From Purpureocillium takamizusanense (taxonomy: Eukaryota > Ascomycota > Sordariomycetes > Hypocreales > Ophiocordycipitaceae): DNA of 64,000 nt. The stretch is taken from the NCBI RefSeq assembly GCF_022605165.1, contig NC_063068.1, positions 5,022,001 to 5,086,000 on the forward strand, written 5' to 3'. The notes under the pieces are model-generated. The model ran no database searches. It was not told where the DNA came from and was given only the letters and a program-made list of their open reading frames with translations. Below, one piece after another: positions 1 through 10,700 of the stretch (its first letter is position 1; each line of letters starts with the position of its first letter). The position numbers and the translations under genes are program-made.

Positions 1-1578
1 CAGCACCTCGATGGTCCGCGCGTTGGGGTTGTCCGCGCTCGCCTTGAGCTCGCCGGCCGTGTTGCACGCGAACCGGTCCTCGAACTTGGTGTCCTTGAGC
101 TTGTCCCGCAGCCGCGCCTTCTTGCCGCCCCGCGCGCGGCTGTCTGCGGCTTCTTCGGATGCTTCCCGCTCGTCGCTGTCTGATGTCGCGGTCATGTTAC
201 CAGCGGTAGATCGCGTCTCGTCGTTGTCGTTATCCTCGTCGTCGTCGTGATCTAGCGGGAGGTCTTTGAACTCTTGCATCATCGCCACGTAGCCGGACAG
301 TTCGTCGTTTTCCTTCGTAGCTCCCGTGATGCCGTCGTGAGGCGCAGCGACCGAGGCCTCCTCGGTCGTCTCTCTCGCCGGTCGACCTAGGTCCAACACG
401 ACAGGGTGAGAGTCGTCTGGCGTCGTCGTCGTCCCGGCCTCGTCCTTGTGAGACGGCTCTTCGCTTCTCGTTGGCGTGCCCGGCGGCGGCACGTAATCCC
501 ATTTGCCGGGGTCATCCTGCCTCTTCGCCTTGACCTGCAGCGACCTCGTCGACTCGTCCGAGCTGGGCGGCACGTTCTTCCCCGGGACGGGCCCCTTGTC
601 CCCGTTCTCGTCCTCCTCGCCCTCTGCGCGCGGCTCGGTGGGCTGTCCCGCGACACGATACTTGCTCTGCCCGCTGTCGAGCAGCGCGCGAAACTGGATG
701 CAGTCGATGGGATAGTCCTCGTTGACCACTTTCGGCCGCCGCGTCCCGCCGCTACTCCCGAGGCCCTCCGCCGCCGCCGCCGCGTTGAGCACCTTTTCCA
801 CGTCCCTGTACTCGAGCGCCTTGTCCACCACGACGTGCGTCGCGCCCGCCACGCTGTGCGTCCACGCCGCCCCGTACTCGCGCGCCTTGCCGATGCGCAG
901 CCGGCGCGCCGGCGCCACGTCGTCGTTGGGTATGTAGTAGAGCGCGAGGCCCCTGAGCACCTGCTCGCGCTCCGGACGGAGCTTGGGGTCTGCGGCACTC
1001 CCCCCGCGCTTGCGCTTCCTCGCGGCGGCGGCGGCACCGCCCACCTGCAGTGAGGGCGATGACGCCGCTGCCTGTGCGTCGGCCGTTGTCATCGTAGTCG
1101 GCAGCTTCCCCGTGGGCGGGCGCGCTGCCGAGTCTGGTATAACAGTCTCCCCGTCCGTGGCACAGCCAGCCCCCCCGGCGAGCAATGCACCGACACGGCC
1201 CTCCTCGCGCGCGCCCACGGTGCTCTGATGCTGCTGCGTCGCCGCGATGATGACGCCGTGTGACCCAGACGACACCCTCCTAGGCGTCTCCATCGTCGTC
1301 ACCGCCATCACCGCTTGGCGTGCCCCTTTCGCGGCCGTCGCATCGCGGCCGCGCCCCGTACTAGTCGACTCGGATGCAAGCTGCCACGGCGGCCGGAAGA
1401 AGCGCAGGCGCTGGTCACGATCTCGCTGCTCCCGTGCATACTCGCGAGTACGCGCGTCACCATCACCATCAGCATCGGCGACATCATTGTCGTCTTCCTC
1501 AGCGGCGCAGCGTTTCATGCGGCCGAGGACCGCAAAGGAAGCGAGCTTGCTCCGCAGGGCTTCCCGTGGCGTGTCCAT
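1..1578 (-). CDS. Family X DNA polymerase (Pol4 / Pol lambda-like), N-terminal part
   Basis: A single open frame of 526 codons with no stop starts at the ATG at 1576-1578 and runs off the left edge, so only the N-terminal part is present. Residues about 205-312 look like a BRCT domain: a strand-rich start, a conserved THVV segment, and a closing segment with DYPIDC just before the end of the fold. An acidic, disordered linker follows (about 313-485). The last 40 residues contain FEDRFAC and NPNARTIEVL, the helical start of the Pol X catalytic core in fungal Pol4 enzymes. These gap-filling polymerases act in nuclear non-homologous end joining and base excision repair; the BRCT domain recruits them to Ku/ligase IV. 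The polymerase palm and its catalytic aspartates lie outside the window. Family X is a firm call. Whether it is closer to mu or lambda cannot be told from this part. Confidence 0.8.
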   Translation of the reverse strand, partial: MDTPREALRSKLASFAVLGRMKRCAAEEDDNDVADADGDGDARTREYAREQRDRDQRLRFFRPPWQLASESTSTGRGRDATAAKGARQAVMAVTTMETPRRVSSGSHGVIIAATQQHQSTVGAREEGRVGALLAGGAGCATDGETVIPDSAARPPTGKLPTTMTTADAQAAASSPSLQVGGAAAAARKRKRGGSAADPKLRPEREQVLRGLALYYIPNDDVAPARRLRIGKAREYGAAWTHSVAGATHVVVDKALEYRDVEKVLNAAAAAEGLGSSGGTRRPKVVNEDYPIDCIQFRALLDSGQSKYRVAGQPTEPRAEGEEDENGDKGPVPGKNVPPSSDESTRSLQVKAKRQDDPGKWDYVPPPGTPTRSEEPSHKDEAGTTTTPDDSHPVVLDLGRPARETTEEASVAAPHDGITGATKENDELSGYVAMMQEFKDLPLDHDDDEDNDNDETRSTAGNMTATSDSDEREASEEAADSRARGGKKARLRDKLKDTKFEDRFACNTAGELKASADNPNARTIEVL

Positions 1579-2164
1579 GACCTCGCCGAACTCGGTTCAG
1601 GAGGTGGTGGATTGTTTCCAAAAAGCTGGATCGTTTCAGAAAAATTTAGATAGGTTCAGAAATTGGACCGGTATTCTGAAAGACAGTCCCTCGTGACAAC
1701 TTTGGGCGACGTGAATTTCGCGGCATGCATGCATGGTTCGGGGCCCCCCGTGAATTGCAGGAGCCAGACTGCCAGAGCCTTGGATGTGGAGGCGTGCGAT
1801 GGGGCGACGAGATTTATAGTTTGGATGTGCTCGGAACCATGGCTACCTTGGCTACGTCGATACGCGGCAGCGGCGACCTCAGGCCAGGCTCAGCAGCTGG
1901 TGCCTGGACCTGGTCGTCTCGATTGTCGGCGTGGCGTTCACGGCGGACGTCGAAAGTGGGTTACGGAAGCTGCAGCTCAAGTTCCAAGTTAGTGTTGTTA
2001 CTGTTAGTTAGTACTAATGGAGCGGTAGCTCCTGTGGGGCATGTTTGCGCCGCGCTTTCTGATCCGAAAAGGCGCTTGCTTCCATTTCCCATCTTGACAC
2101 CATCGCTAGTTAAGTACTTCACCCTACCATCGCTGCTTCACACCCAGTAATAAAACAACTTGCT
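1579..2164. other. Intergenic, about 0.6 kb
   Basis: Upstream region of the minus-strand polymerase gene and downstream region of the membrane-protein gene. I see no supported coding sequence or RNA gene. It contains GTTAGTTAGT-like repeats near 1995-2010 and a TAAGTACTT word near 2112. Confidence 0.5.
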
Positions 2165-3300
2165 TCATGCCACACCCACGGCAGCATCCCCCCGCGCGTA
2201 AATCTCGACGCCCCAGTCCACCAGCGCCGCCAGCATCCAGATGCTCGTCCACCACAGCAGCCCCCACAGCCTCGTCACCAGTGAGACGATCCACGCCGGC
2301 CGGCACACCACCCACATGTGCCTCTCCGCGCGCCGGCGCGACCTTTCCCGCCAGAGGCAGAAGACAACCTGGATGCCGCCGTGCGCCTAGTTAGCCCTCC
2401 TGCGCGCGCGGTGCAAGCCTCTCGCGTCAGCGGACTCAGACTCGGGGCTTGGAGCTCACCGTCTCGCACACGTCGTTGAGCGGCCACAGCAGCGTCGCCA
2501 TGATCCACGTGTGCCGCATCGACGTCGCGTCTGCGAACCACCACGCCGTCGGGCTCGTCCAGCTCCCCATCGCGAGTAGTTCTGGCAGCGATAGCAAGAG
2601 CATCATGCCTCCGATGCCCACCACGGCCATGCCCGTCGACGCCCACGCGCCCCAGTCCCCAGGCCGGCGATCGGCGTCGCGGTACAGCATCACCGGCCCC
2701 GCCGCCTCGATCTCGAAGTTCTGCCCGCGCCTGTCAGCCAGTAAGTTACCTGGTGGCCGTCTGCTTGCTGCTGCTGCTGCGGGACGGGACTGTGGATGCT
2801 GTGCTCCCCCGACGACTTACGTCCTGCCTCAGCGCCTCCGCCGTGCCCAGCACAAGAAACGCCGCCAGCATGTGCGCGAAATGCCCCCAGATCCCCGTGT
2901 TCGGGTCCACCATCTCCGGCGGCAACACCCGCCACGCCCTCGCCCCGTCCCGCACGAACAAGCACACGCCGGCCAGGCCTGCAAAGTACAGAAACTTGCG
3001 GTGCTCCCAAAGCCGGCGCCGCCACTTCTGGCATTTCTGCTCCGCCCGGTAGCAAATCTCCCCCTTGTTTCCCACCGTCGGCCGTGGCCCCTATTCCTCC
3101 GGCACCGGGATGCCCGACGATATGCTGAATAGAGACATGGCGCAGTGGAACAGCAAGGCGATCTAGGCGTTGCGGAAGTTGGCCTCGGCGTCTTGCACCA
3201 CCGTGTAGAGCATCTCCCGAGTTAGCTCGAAGACGAATCGCCCAATGACCGACGCCGCGGCCAGCTCCCAGAAGAGCACGTGGTGCCGCCACGAGAACAT
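2165..3300 (-). pseudogene. Multi-pass membrane protein gene with two in-frame TAG codons
   Basis: Three exons fit one reading frame on the minus strand: about 3300-2821, 2720-2460 and 2386-2165, with introns 2721-2820 and 2387-2459 that have GT...AG ends and matching phases. The product has several hydrophobic segments, one near FLYFAGLAGVCLFV, others in exon 2 and the last exon, with Trp-rich stretches (WGLLWWTSIW). The first exon carries two TAG codons in frame, at 3163-3165 and 3091-3093. Protein-like sequence continues across both in the same frame, including a hydrophobic stretch starting IALLFHCAMSLF between them. A 111-nt in-frame intron from a GTGGTG donor to the AATAG acceptor would remove both stops, but it would delete sequence that looks coding. 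The start (ATG 3298-3300) is uncertain, because the open frame continues upstream to about 3489. I do not recognise the family. It could be a decayed gene, a sequencing error or a readthrough gene. Confidence 0.5.
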
Positions 3301-4076
3301 GACAATGGCGATGATGATGATGATTATGATGGCGATGAACCGTAAGATGCAGGAACAGGTGCCTAGTGTCTGATGCTGCGACTGTGCTCGTGTTGTGATG
3401 ACGAGGAAAGAATGGCGTCTTGGGAGACTACTTGAAAGACGGACGACCAAGGATGAACTACAGTATACGTATATTGGTAGCGTCATCACGGGCAGGCGCG
3501 ACTGACTTCATCCTTGTTTCTAAACACGACAATCGGCCAAGGGCCATTCTCTTGGTGCTGCCTCACATGACGTCTGGTCGAGTCCGTGTCCGGTGCCCGG
3601 GAAATCTTGTTCCATCTCCTAGCTACCAAACTACTATACACAGGTCCGTCATGGCCCTGGTCCGTTTCCCCCAACCTCCTCCATGCGACTAGATAGTAGT
3701 ATTATAAAACATTACGCCCAAAACTTTACTCGCGTAGTAAGCGAGGTATGCGGCTGTTGTTGTTGTTGTTGCTGTTGTTGTGCTTGTCGTCCCCATTGCC
3801 GTCTCTACCACGTCGACCACCCAATATATATGTGCTCGAGGCCGTATATGCGTCCGCCGTCTCAGCGAACCCAGTGTCCCAAATCAACCGACTCCGAGCC
3901 CCGAAACTGGTAGAGGCTGCTTCCTTGTGCGTGTCCCAGACTCCCATGTCTGTCCCGTGATAGCCTACCACCCTAACGATGCAGGCAAAACAAAACTCCA
4001 ATCGCTGGATGCAGCCGTTGATGCCCTTTTGTGCTTGTCAACATAACCCCCGTCAGACACCAGTCCGATCCCCCCT
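3301..4076. other. Intergenic with a TTG repeat
   Basis: Non-coding stretch between the membrane-protein gene and the 3' end of the coiled-coil gene. It contains a short imperfect (TTG)n tract at about 3752-3783. No other supported feature. Confidence 0.5.
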
Positions 4077-7000
4077 TCAGGCGACGACGCTGCTCAGCGT
4101 CTTGAAGCGTTCCTCAAACGACTTGGCCTGTTCGGCTTCAATCACCTTTTGGAGACGCTTAGTCTCTCGAATGGCTCCCTCGCGCTCCTCCTGCAGGTTC
4201 ATCACCTCAATCTGCGCCGTGTTCATCTTAAACACGACCTGCTCGATCTCGGCCTCGGCATCCGCGAGCGCCTTCTCCAGCTCCGTCACCCGCTCGCGCA
4301 GTGCTTTGATCTGAATTTCCTCGTCGAAGCTCTTGGCCGGCACTGCCTGCGACGCGCGGACAAAAGCCTGCCCCGAAGCCGTCCTGAGAAGAGGCGACTT
4401 GGGCGCAGACGTCATGCCCACGCCCGCTCCGCTTCCGATGCGGCGCAGCTGCTCGCTGTGTGCGTCGCGCAACCGCGAAAGCTCCTCCTCGTGGCGGCCG
4501 ACGCGCTCCTCCGACGTCGTCTGCGCGGCGACAAGCTGCTCCTCGAGTTCGTGCAGGCGCTCCTGAAGCCAGCTGATCCGTTCCGAGTTCGCTTTTCGCT
4601 CTGTGTCTCCTCGTGCCACAGTCTCGGCCAGGCGATCCCGGAGCTGCGCGTTGCTCGCCAGTTGCTGTCGCACCTGTGCGGCGAGTTGCTCGACCCGGCT
4701 CGCGGACTCGCTGAGCTCCTCGGCCAGGCTCCTTTCGCGCCCGACGGCATGCGTCTCCACAGCCGCCAGGCCATCCACCTGGCCCTGGAGCGCCGAGACC
4801 TGCTGCTTGGCGACATCTCGCTCTGAGACGGCGGCAGCCAGTGACTTCTCCAGCCGGTCCATGGCGAGTTTGGTCTTTTCGTCGGTGCCGCCGTCGGTGC
4901 CGTGCAGCTCAAGCTGCTTGATGCGGTTCAGTGAATCGTTGTAGGCGTCCTGCAGCTCGCGGTATGCCCTCCCGAGCGACTCAGACGTAATGGGTACGCT
5001 GGGTATGCCCGCATCGGAGCCGCTCGACCGAGCAAGCGACGGCGGGATGAGAATGTCTTTTTCCTTGAGCAGGCTTCGAAGATCTGCAATCTCTGCCTCG
5101 GCCCTATCGAGGTCCATCTTGAGTCCCACAAGACCCTTCTCGACCTGCCACTTCTGTTCGAGTGCATCCTCGGCCCGTCGTCGGAGCACGTTGATCTCTG
5201 TGCGCAGGTTCTTGATGTCTTTTTCGAATCCAGCCTTTTTGGGGTTCTCGGACAGCAGTCGTTGGCGCTCCATCTCTAGGATACGAATCTTCTTTTGGTT
5301 CTCGCGGTTCTGAAACTCTTGTCTCTCTAGCAGGTTCTTGAGCGCGCTGTGCAGTGCGTCTCTCTGTGCTTCCACGTCCTTGAGTCGCTCGGCGAGCTGC
5401 TCTCTAGACTCGGTCTGGACGTTCTTGACACTCCCCGATCGCGACAAGCCGGCCGAGGGAGGCGGCCCGCGGGGCCTGAAGGAGCTGGCTGCCACCGAAT
5501 TGGAGCGAGCGAGCCCCGACATTCTGAACCCCTCGGGCGGCCCGCTTTGCGAATTCCGAAGCGATGTGTTTTCTTTTTGTAAAGACTGCAGCTGTTGCTG
5601 CATTTTAGTGGACTCGTAAGTGAGGTTGGCATATTCGGCGGCTTCGGACTCGAGCCCTTCAACGCGCGCCCGCAGCTGAGGAACCACCTCGTCGCGGAGA
5701 TTGTCGCGCTCGTTGCACGCGTCCTGGAGCTCGCCCTTGAGGGCGGTGAGCAGGTCCTCAAAGTTGGTCTTGGACTGGCGTTCTTCAGATAGCCTCCGCC
5801 GCAGGTCCTCGCATGTGTTTTCCAGGTCCCGAACGCGGTCGCTGGCATCGAGGTTGTTCATGTGGGCCAGGTCCATCTGCGATGCCTTCTCCGCCAGGTC
5901 CTTGATCTGCTGATCGAGGGCTTTCCTTTTGGACCTCTCATCTTGCAGCTTGTTGGATAGCTCGAGACGGATAGACGCCTTTTCCTGCTCCGATCTCCGT
6001 TGGATCTTTTCGATTTCCTCTTTGCTCTGGTCGTAATCGCTGGCCTTGGCTGAACTGTAGCCCGAGTCTGAGAAATAATCGCTGGTTCTCTTGCTAGGCG
6101 CTTGTGGGTTGTTGGCTTGTTCTTGAAGGCGGTCGACGAGGTCCTCCAAGTCCATCTCACGCCGGATAGACGCGGCCAGCTCGGAGCTGATGGCCTTCAG
6201 CTCTTCTTCCATCTCTTCGACTTGAATGGACGAAAGGGAGTTGGACGGGGGTGGCGTAGACAGGTAGTGTTCACAGTAGTTGATGGGGTTTGCTTGCGCC
6301 GCATTGGCTGCCCTGGGGTTTGATAAAGACTTGCTCGTGCGCAGCGCGTCATTTGTCGACCCGTTCCTGGTGGGCGACAAAGGAGAGGGAACGGATGAGA
6401 AGTCAGTTACAGATGGCGACGGATGGCTCCAACCAAACAAAGAGGCAAAGGGTGATGCTTGGCCCGGAGACTTGGGCAACGGCTTGTTGATGTATTGTGA
6501 GGTGTCGAGTGGTGGCGTACCCGAAGATGCTGGTGGTGATTCGTTGGACTGGCGCTTGGCGTGGTCCGCAGCCGAAGATTCTACCTTGTTGAGCTTGAGA
6601 TGTGGCGGTGTCGGTTTCGGTGCAAACATGGAAGATGGCGGGAAGGGACTATGATTAATATTATCGGCGTAAAGCGACTCAATGTCGTCGCAGCTGTCCT
6701 CGAGGGCGTTGGTGGGGGTGCCGTCTCGAGCAGCATCCGGTGGAGCGTCCGAGCCCTCTGAGATCAGATCGTCGTACTCGGACAGAACGTCCGACAGCTC
6801 TGCGGACGGAGGGTCCAACTGAGGATCTCTTGACGTAACTCGGCCCACGTCGGGAGGGGAGCTGTCAACAGTCGCCAGCTTGAGAGGAGACCTATGGGAG
6901 CGGCGCGAGTGAATTTAGTAAGAAGAGAATCCGACTTGCACGTTTGCGCGTTGCGTGCGTCGACAATGACGTTCTACAAGCACTGGGGGCGAGTGAAACG

Positions 7001-7745
7001 CATTGACGGTGGCGGCGACACGCGGCGACTTACACGTACGGGAGCTGAGGGGCGGGACTCACTGGGCAGCAGGCACGGATGCCCGAGCGGACGACGCAAA
7101 GTCGTAAAATGTTGGGCTGTCGATGGACTGACGGCGCGCGAACCTCTGGTCGGGCTTGGGTAACCCGGCGGCGTACGAGGGGGGGAGTGGGAAAGAAAAC
7201 TCGTTTGACGAGCGGGCAGATGGGACTAGGGAGTGGATCGAAGCCGTTGACGACAATGGTTTCCGCTTAATTGGGACCCTGACGACGGAGGGCGGAGGGG
7301 CTCCCGGTGGAATAGACGTCGACTCCGAAACAGAAACGGGAGCGGCAGACGGAGTCGCGGCGGGCGAGGGGGGACTATGGGCGGGACTATTGCGAAGGGC
7401 GTCAGAGGAGGTCGAGGGGTTCTGGTGGTGTGACGACACGTGGTGAGGGCGATGGCGTGGAAACGAGGAAGACGACGACGAGGCTGAGGACTCGAGGGAG
7501 GACTGGCTCTGGCTCTGGCTGTGGTGGTGGTGGTGTTGAGGGTAGTGGTGGTCCTGACTGTGAGAAAGGTGATGGTGGTGGTGGTGGTGGTGGTGAGGCA
7601 GGCGGACGTCTCGGGCCACATGAGACGAAGCAGAGGCGGTATCAGAGTCGGGCACGATCGACGACGACGTCGAAGGAGCCCGTGCTGCAAGCGGTCTAAC
7701 CGCGAAGCCTCCAGGAGCCGGGGGAGGGGGAGATGGTGATGCCAT
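4077..7745 (-). CDS. Large coiled-coil protein with disordered, His-rich N-terminus
   Basis: Two exons, 7745-7063 and 6891-4077, joined across a 171-bp intron (donor GTGAGT, acceptor ATAG, phase 2), give 1165 residues. The main exon has no ATG at its 5' end, and the splice restores an uninterrupted frame ending PAAQ then SPLKLATVD. Residues 1-230 are Pro/Ser-rich with a run of nine histidines followed by further His clusters (about 50-80). Residues 240-450 are Ser/Pro-rich and contain YINKPLPKSP. From about 450 to the end it is almost continuous heptad-type coiled coil, broken near 680-720 by a Ser/Gly/Pro linker. Similar large fungal coiled-coil proteins are annotated as M-protein-repeat proteins or compared with ApsB-type factors at microtubule-organising centres. 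I infer a cytoskeletal or scaffold role, but see no diagnostic motif such as a CM1 motif. The gene structure is well supported; the function is not. Confidence 0.8.
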
Positions 7746-10700
7746 ATTGGGACGAGCGGGTGTGACCTCGATGTCTTATCGCCCGGGGAATATTAAATTG
7801 GCCATGAACGACGAGAGCCGAGTGGGAAAGGGAATGTTACGAGGTAGCGGTGGAGGCAGAGGCAGAGGCGGCGGCGGCGGCGGTCGTGGTGGTGGTTGTG
7901 GTTCGCGGTCACAATGGGGGGGAGATCCTAGGAGGAGGGGGGCCACTTGCGCGAGAGAGAGTGAGTGAGAGAGATTGATGCCCAGTGGTGGTGGTGCTGC
8001 TGCTGTCGAACGGTGAGGGAGGGTTGGCTGAGCAGGGGGGGGCCTCTCAAGCGAGCGAACGATGGAGGCAGGGGATTCTGGACGGATCGTCGTCGGCCGG
8101 CTCAGAGGGAAGGAGGCGCCCGCCCGTTTGGGACGACGGCGAGGACTGGGAGAGAAAGAAGTTGGCGTGACCGATGCTGCAGTCGGCGCTTGGCACACAA
8201 CCGGCTTGAGTGGCCGGCAGGGTCGCATCACGGCCGTGCGCTAAGGTAGGTACCCTTTCTCCCCCTCCCCCCTTCCCGAGCGGCAAAATATACATTGTGC
8301 AGTATCATCGACGGGCTCTGGGAGCTTCCTGTAGCGCGGAATCCCTGGGATGGGATGGGATCCAATGCAATGCAATGGCACAGGGATGGGGAGCTCCGGG
8401 GTCTTGCCGTGTGCCCTTCCATTGCCCGCCCTGCCCTGCCGTGCCCTGCCCTGCCACCGTGCCCCCTTTGCTCCCAGGGCGGCTGCAAGTGGGCAGGGCA
8501 GGATACTACTAAAGGTGGCAGGGCGGGTTATTAGGTAGGTTGGCGGCAGGGGATGATGACGGGCGCCCTGATGGTTAATTTACAGAGCCGACAGGGGGGG
8601 GTGAGGGACGTGTCCATCCGCGCGAGCACGAGCAGAGTCCGTCGTCGTCGATGGCGCACACGTGTCTCGGCCCTGAGTGACATGTCCTTTGCGCGAGCCT
8701 TGACTCGACGACCGCCGGCAGTCGAGGAACAATTGCGCGGTCTGGAATGCATAAGCGGGCTGTTCCTCAACCCCAAATCCCCATTGTTCGAAACGGTCGA
8801 AACGCGGGCGCCCAGGGAAAAAAAATGCAGCCCACCGCCGCACCGCACCGCACCGCACGCGTCCCCCGTTCTGCAGCGGGTGCTGGGCGCACCGTGGTTG
8901 GCCGGCCCAGCGCGAGGTACCTGCACTAGCGCCACCTGAGTGCCAGGGGGGGGGTCCCATCCAGGGGGCGCCTCAGGGGAGGAGGATGGGAGGGATGGAA
9001 GATGGATGGGATAGTTGGGAAGGTCCCGGGGGGGCTGGGCTGGAAGAAGGGCTTTGCTTGGGAGGATGGGAGGGGACCGGAGGGATGGACCCCCCAATTG
9101 GGTTGGGCGCCCCAGGCTGTTGTTGGACGCCCTGGTCCCAGGGGCCTCGTGGCAAGGGTGGATGGATGGATGGGGCCTCGACTGGATAGAATGGATTGGA
9201 TGGGATGGGATGTTTGACCGGCTGCTGCCCGGGCCTCTCAAGGTTCATGCTGCCTGCCTGCGCCTGCGCCTCCGGCGGTTCGCAGGCGGGAAGGGGGGGT
9301 CATGCGGCACGTAGCGCCGCCACTTCTGACCCAATTGTCCACGGCGCGCCAGCATCATGATGATATGTTTCCGAAGCGGCATCAAATCAACAGGCGCTGC
9401 TACTACCATAGTCGCAGCGGTAGTACGTTAGTAGTATTAGGGCTCTTATGACCACAGGGCGCTTGCGAGCGGTGAAGGCGTCGGCCGATTCCCAATACTA
9501 GCAGACCGAGGTACTTTGTGCAGACAGGACAGTGAGATGTGGCTAAACCCGCGGGCGAATGCACCTCTCGCGAATGGCGGCGGTAACTACTCACCAAAGA
9601 AGATGACGCCCGTGCCTCTTGCACGGGGCACCGCGATCCCGCGTCCAAGATGCCATGGCATCAATCCAGGGCCATGGTTGCGGTGGCCCCCTTCTCCTGG
9701 CGCCGTGTCACCGCGCGGCCAATGGGTACAGTACGGTACGCGACTGTATGTACGTAACACGAGATGCTCGTAATAATCGACTCATCCATCAGTTAAAGCA
9801 TCCGCTCGCTCGCTCGTAAATCCGCAGTCATGCAAAAAAGCGCGGTCGTAACGCACAGGGTCCCGGACCTTGCAGTGCTGAGACAACAGCTAACGTTGGT
9901 ATCGTTTTAGTAGTTATAATATACTACGTATATACGTATCATACTACTTGGCACAGCCGCAATGCGTTTTTATTCAGTTAATTAATCGGATACGCGAATG
10001 TTCTACCGGTCCCGTCCCGGCAGATGCTGCCGAAGCGGAAACGGCGCACTGAAAGAAAAAGCAGCGAGGAGAAAAAGAAAGAAAGAGAAGAAGAAAAAAC
10101 GAAGACGCCCGCAAAGACAGCCCGTGACACTTGCTGCGTTTCAAACGTGCCTGCCCGCGGCGTATGATGGCCCGACACCGTCTCGGGTCTCACACACCGA
10201 ACCGAACCGACTTGCTCCTTCCTGCGTTCGCTCGCCAACCCGACGCGTCCAGAAAGAAGCCACCTCACGCTCGTCATCAGCCAGCCAGCCAACCCATGCG
10301 GGTGCACATACGTACATCCGTGCGTGAAAGCGCGTACGATATGCAGGTTTCGCAATACCCCATATAGAGGCGCGAGATCTCAAACCTCGCCCCGCCTCGA
10401 GCATCTACGTACGAACACGCACCATCACATGCACGCACTGTATGTTCCGCTCATCATCGAGGTGGTTCACGAAAAAAAAAAAATATCAAACCTATTCGCT
10501 TCGCAGCCGACGCGATACCGCTACTCGATAACAAGCACGTACGTACGCATGTATGTACGATCCGGGGACGACTCACGCACGTGTCGCCGTCGGCTCGCTC
10601 GCCGTAAACCATTGTCCAAGTCTCATGCCATGCCTCCGTTTGCATACCGAGAACCGGAAGGCGAAATCCAGCTAAGGCTTCAACTACGTACCCAGTCTAC

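Noticed and set aside
2690..3292. 200-codon minus-strand ORF over the membrane-protein gene
   Set aside because: It is in another frame from the three exons that join by splice phase and hydrophobicity, and its composition is Gly/Arg/Ala-rich shadow.
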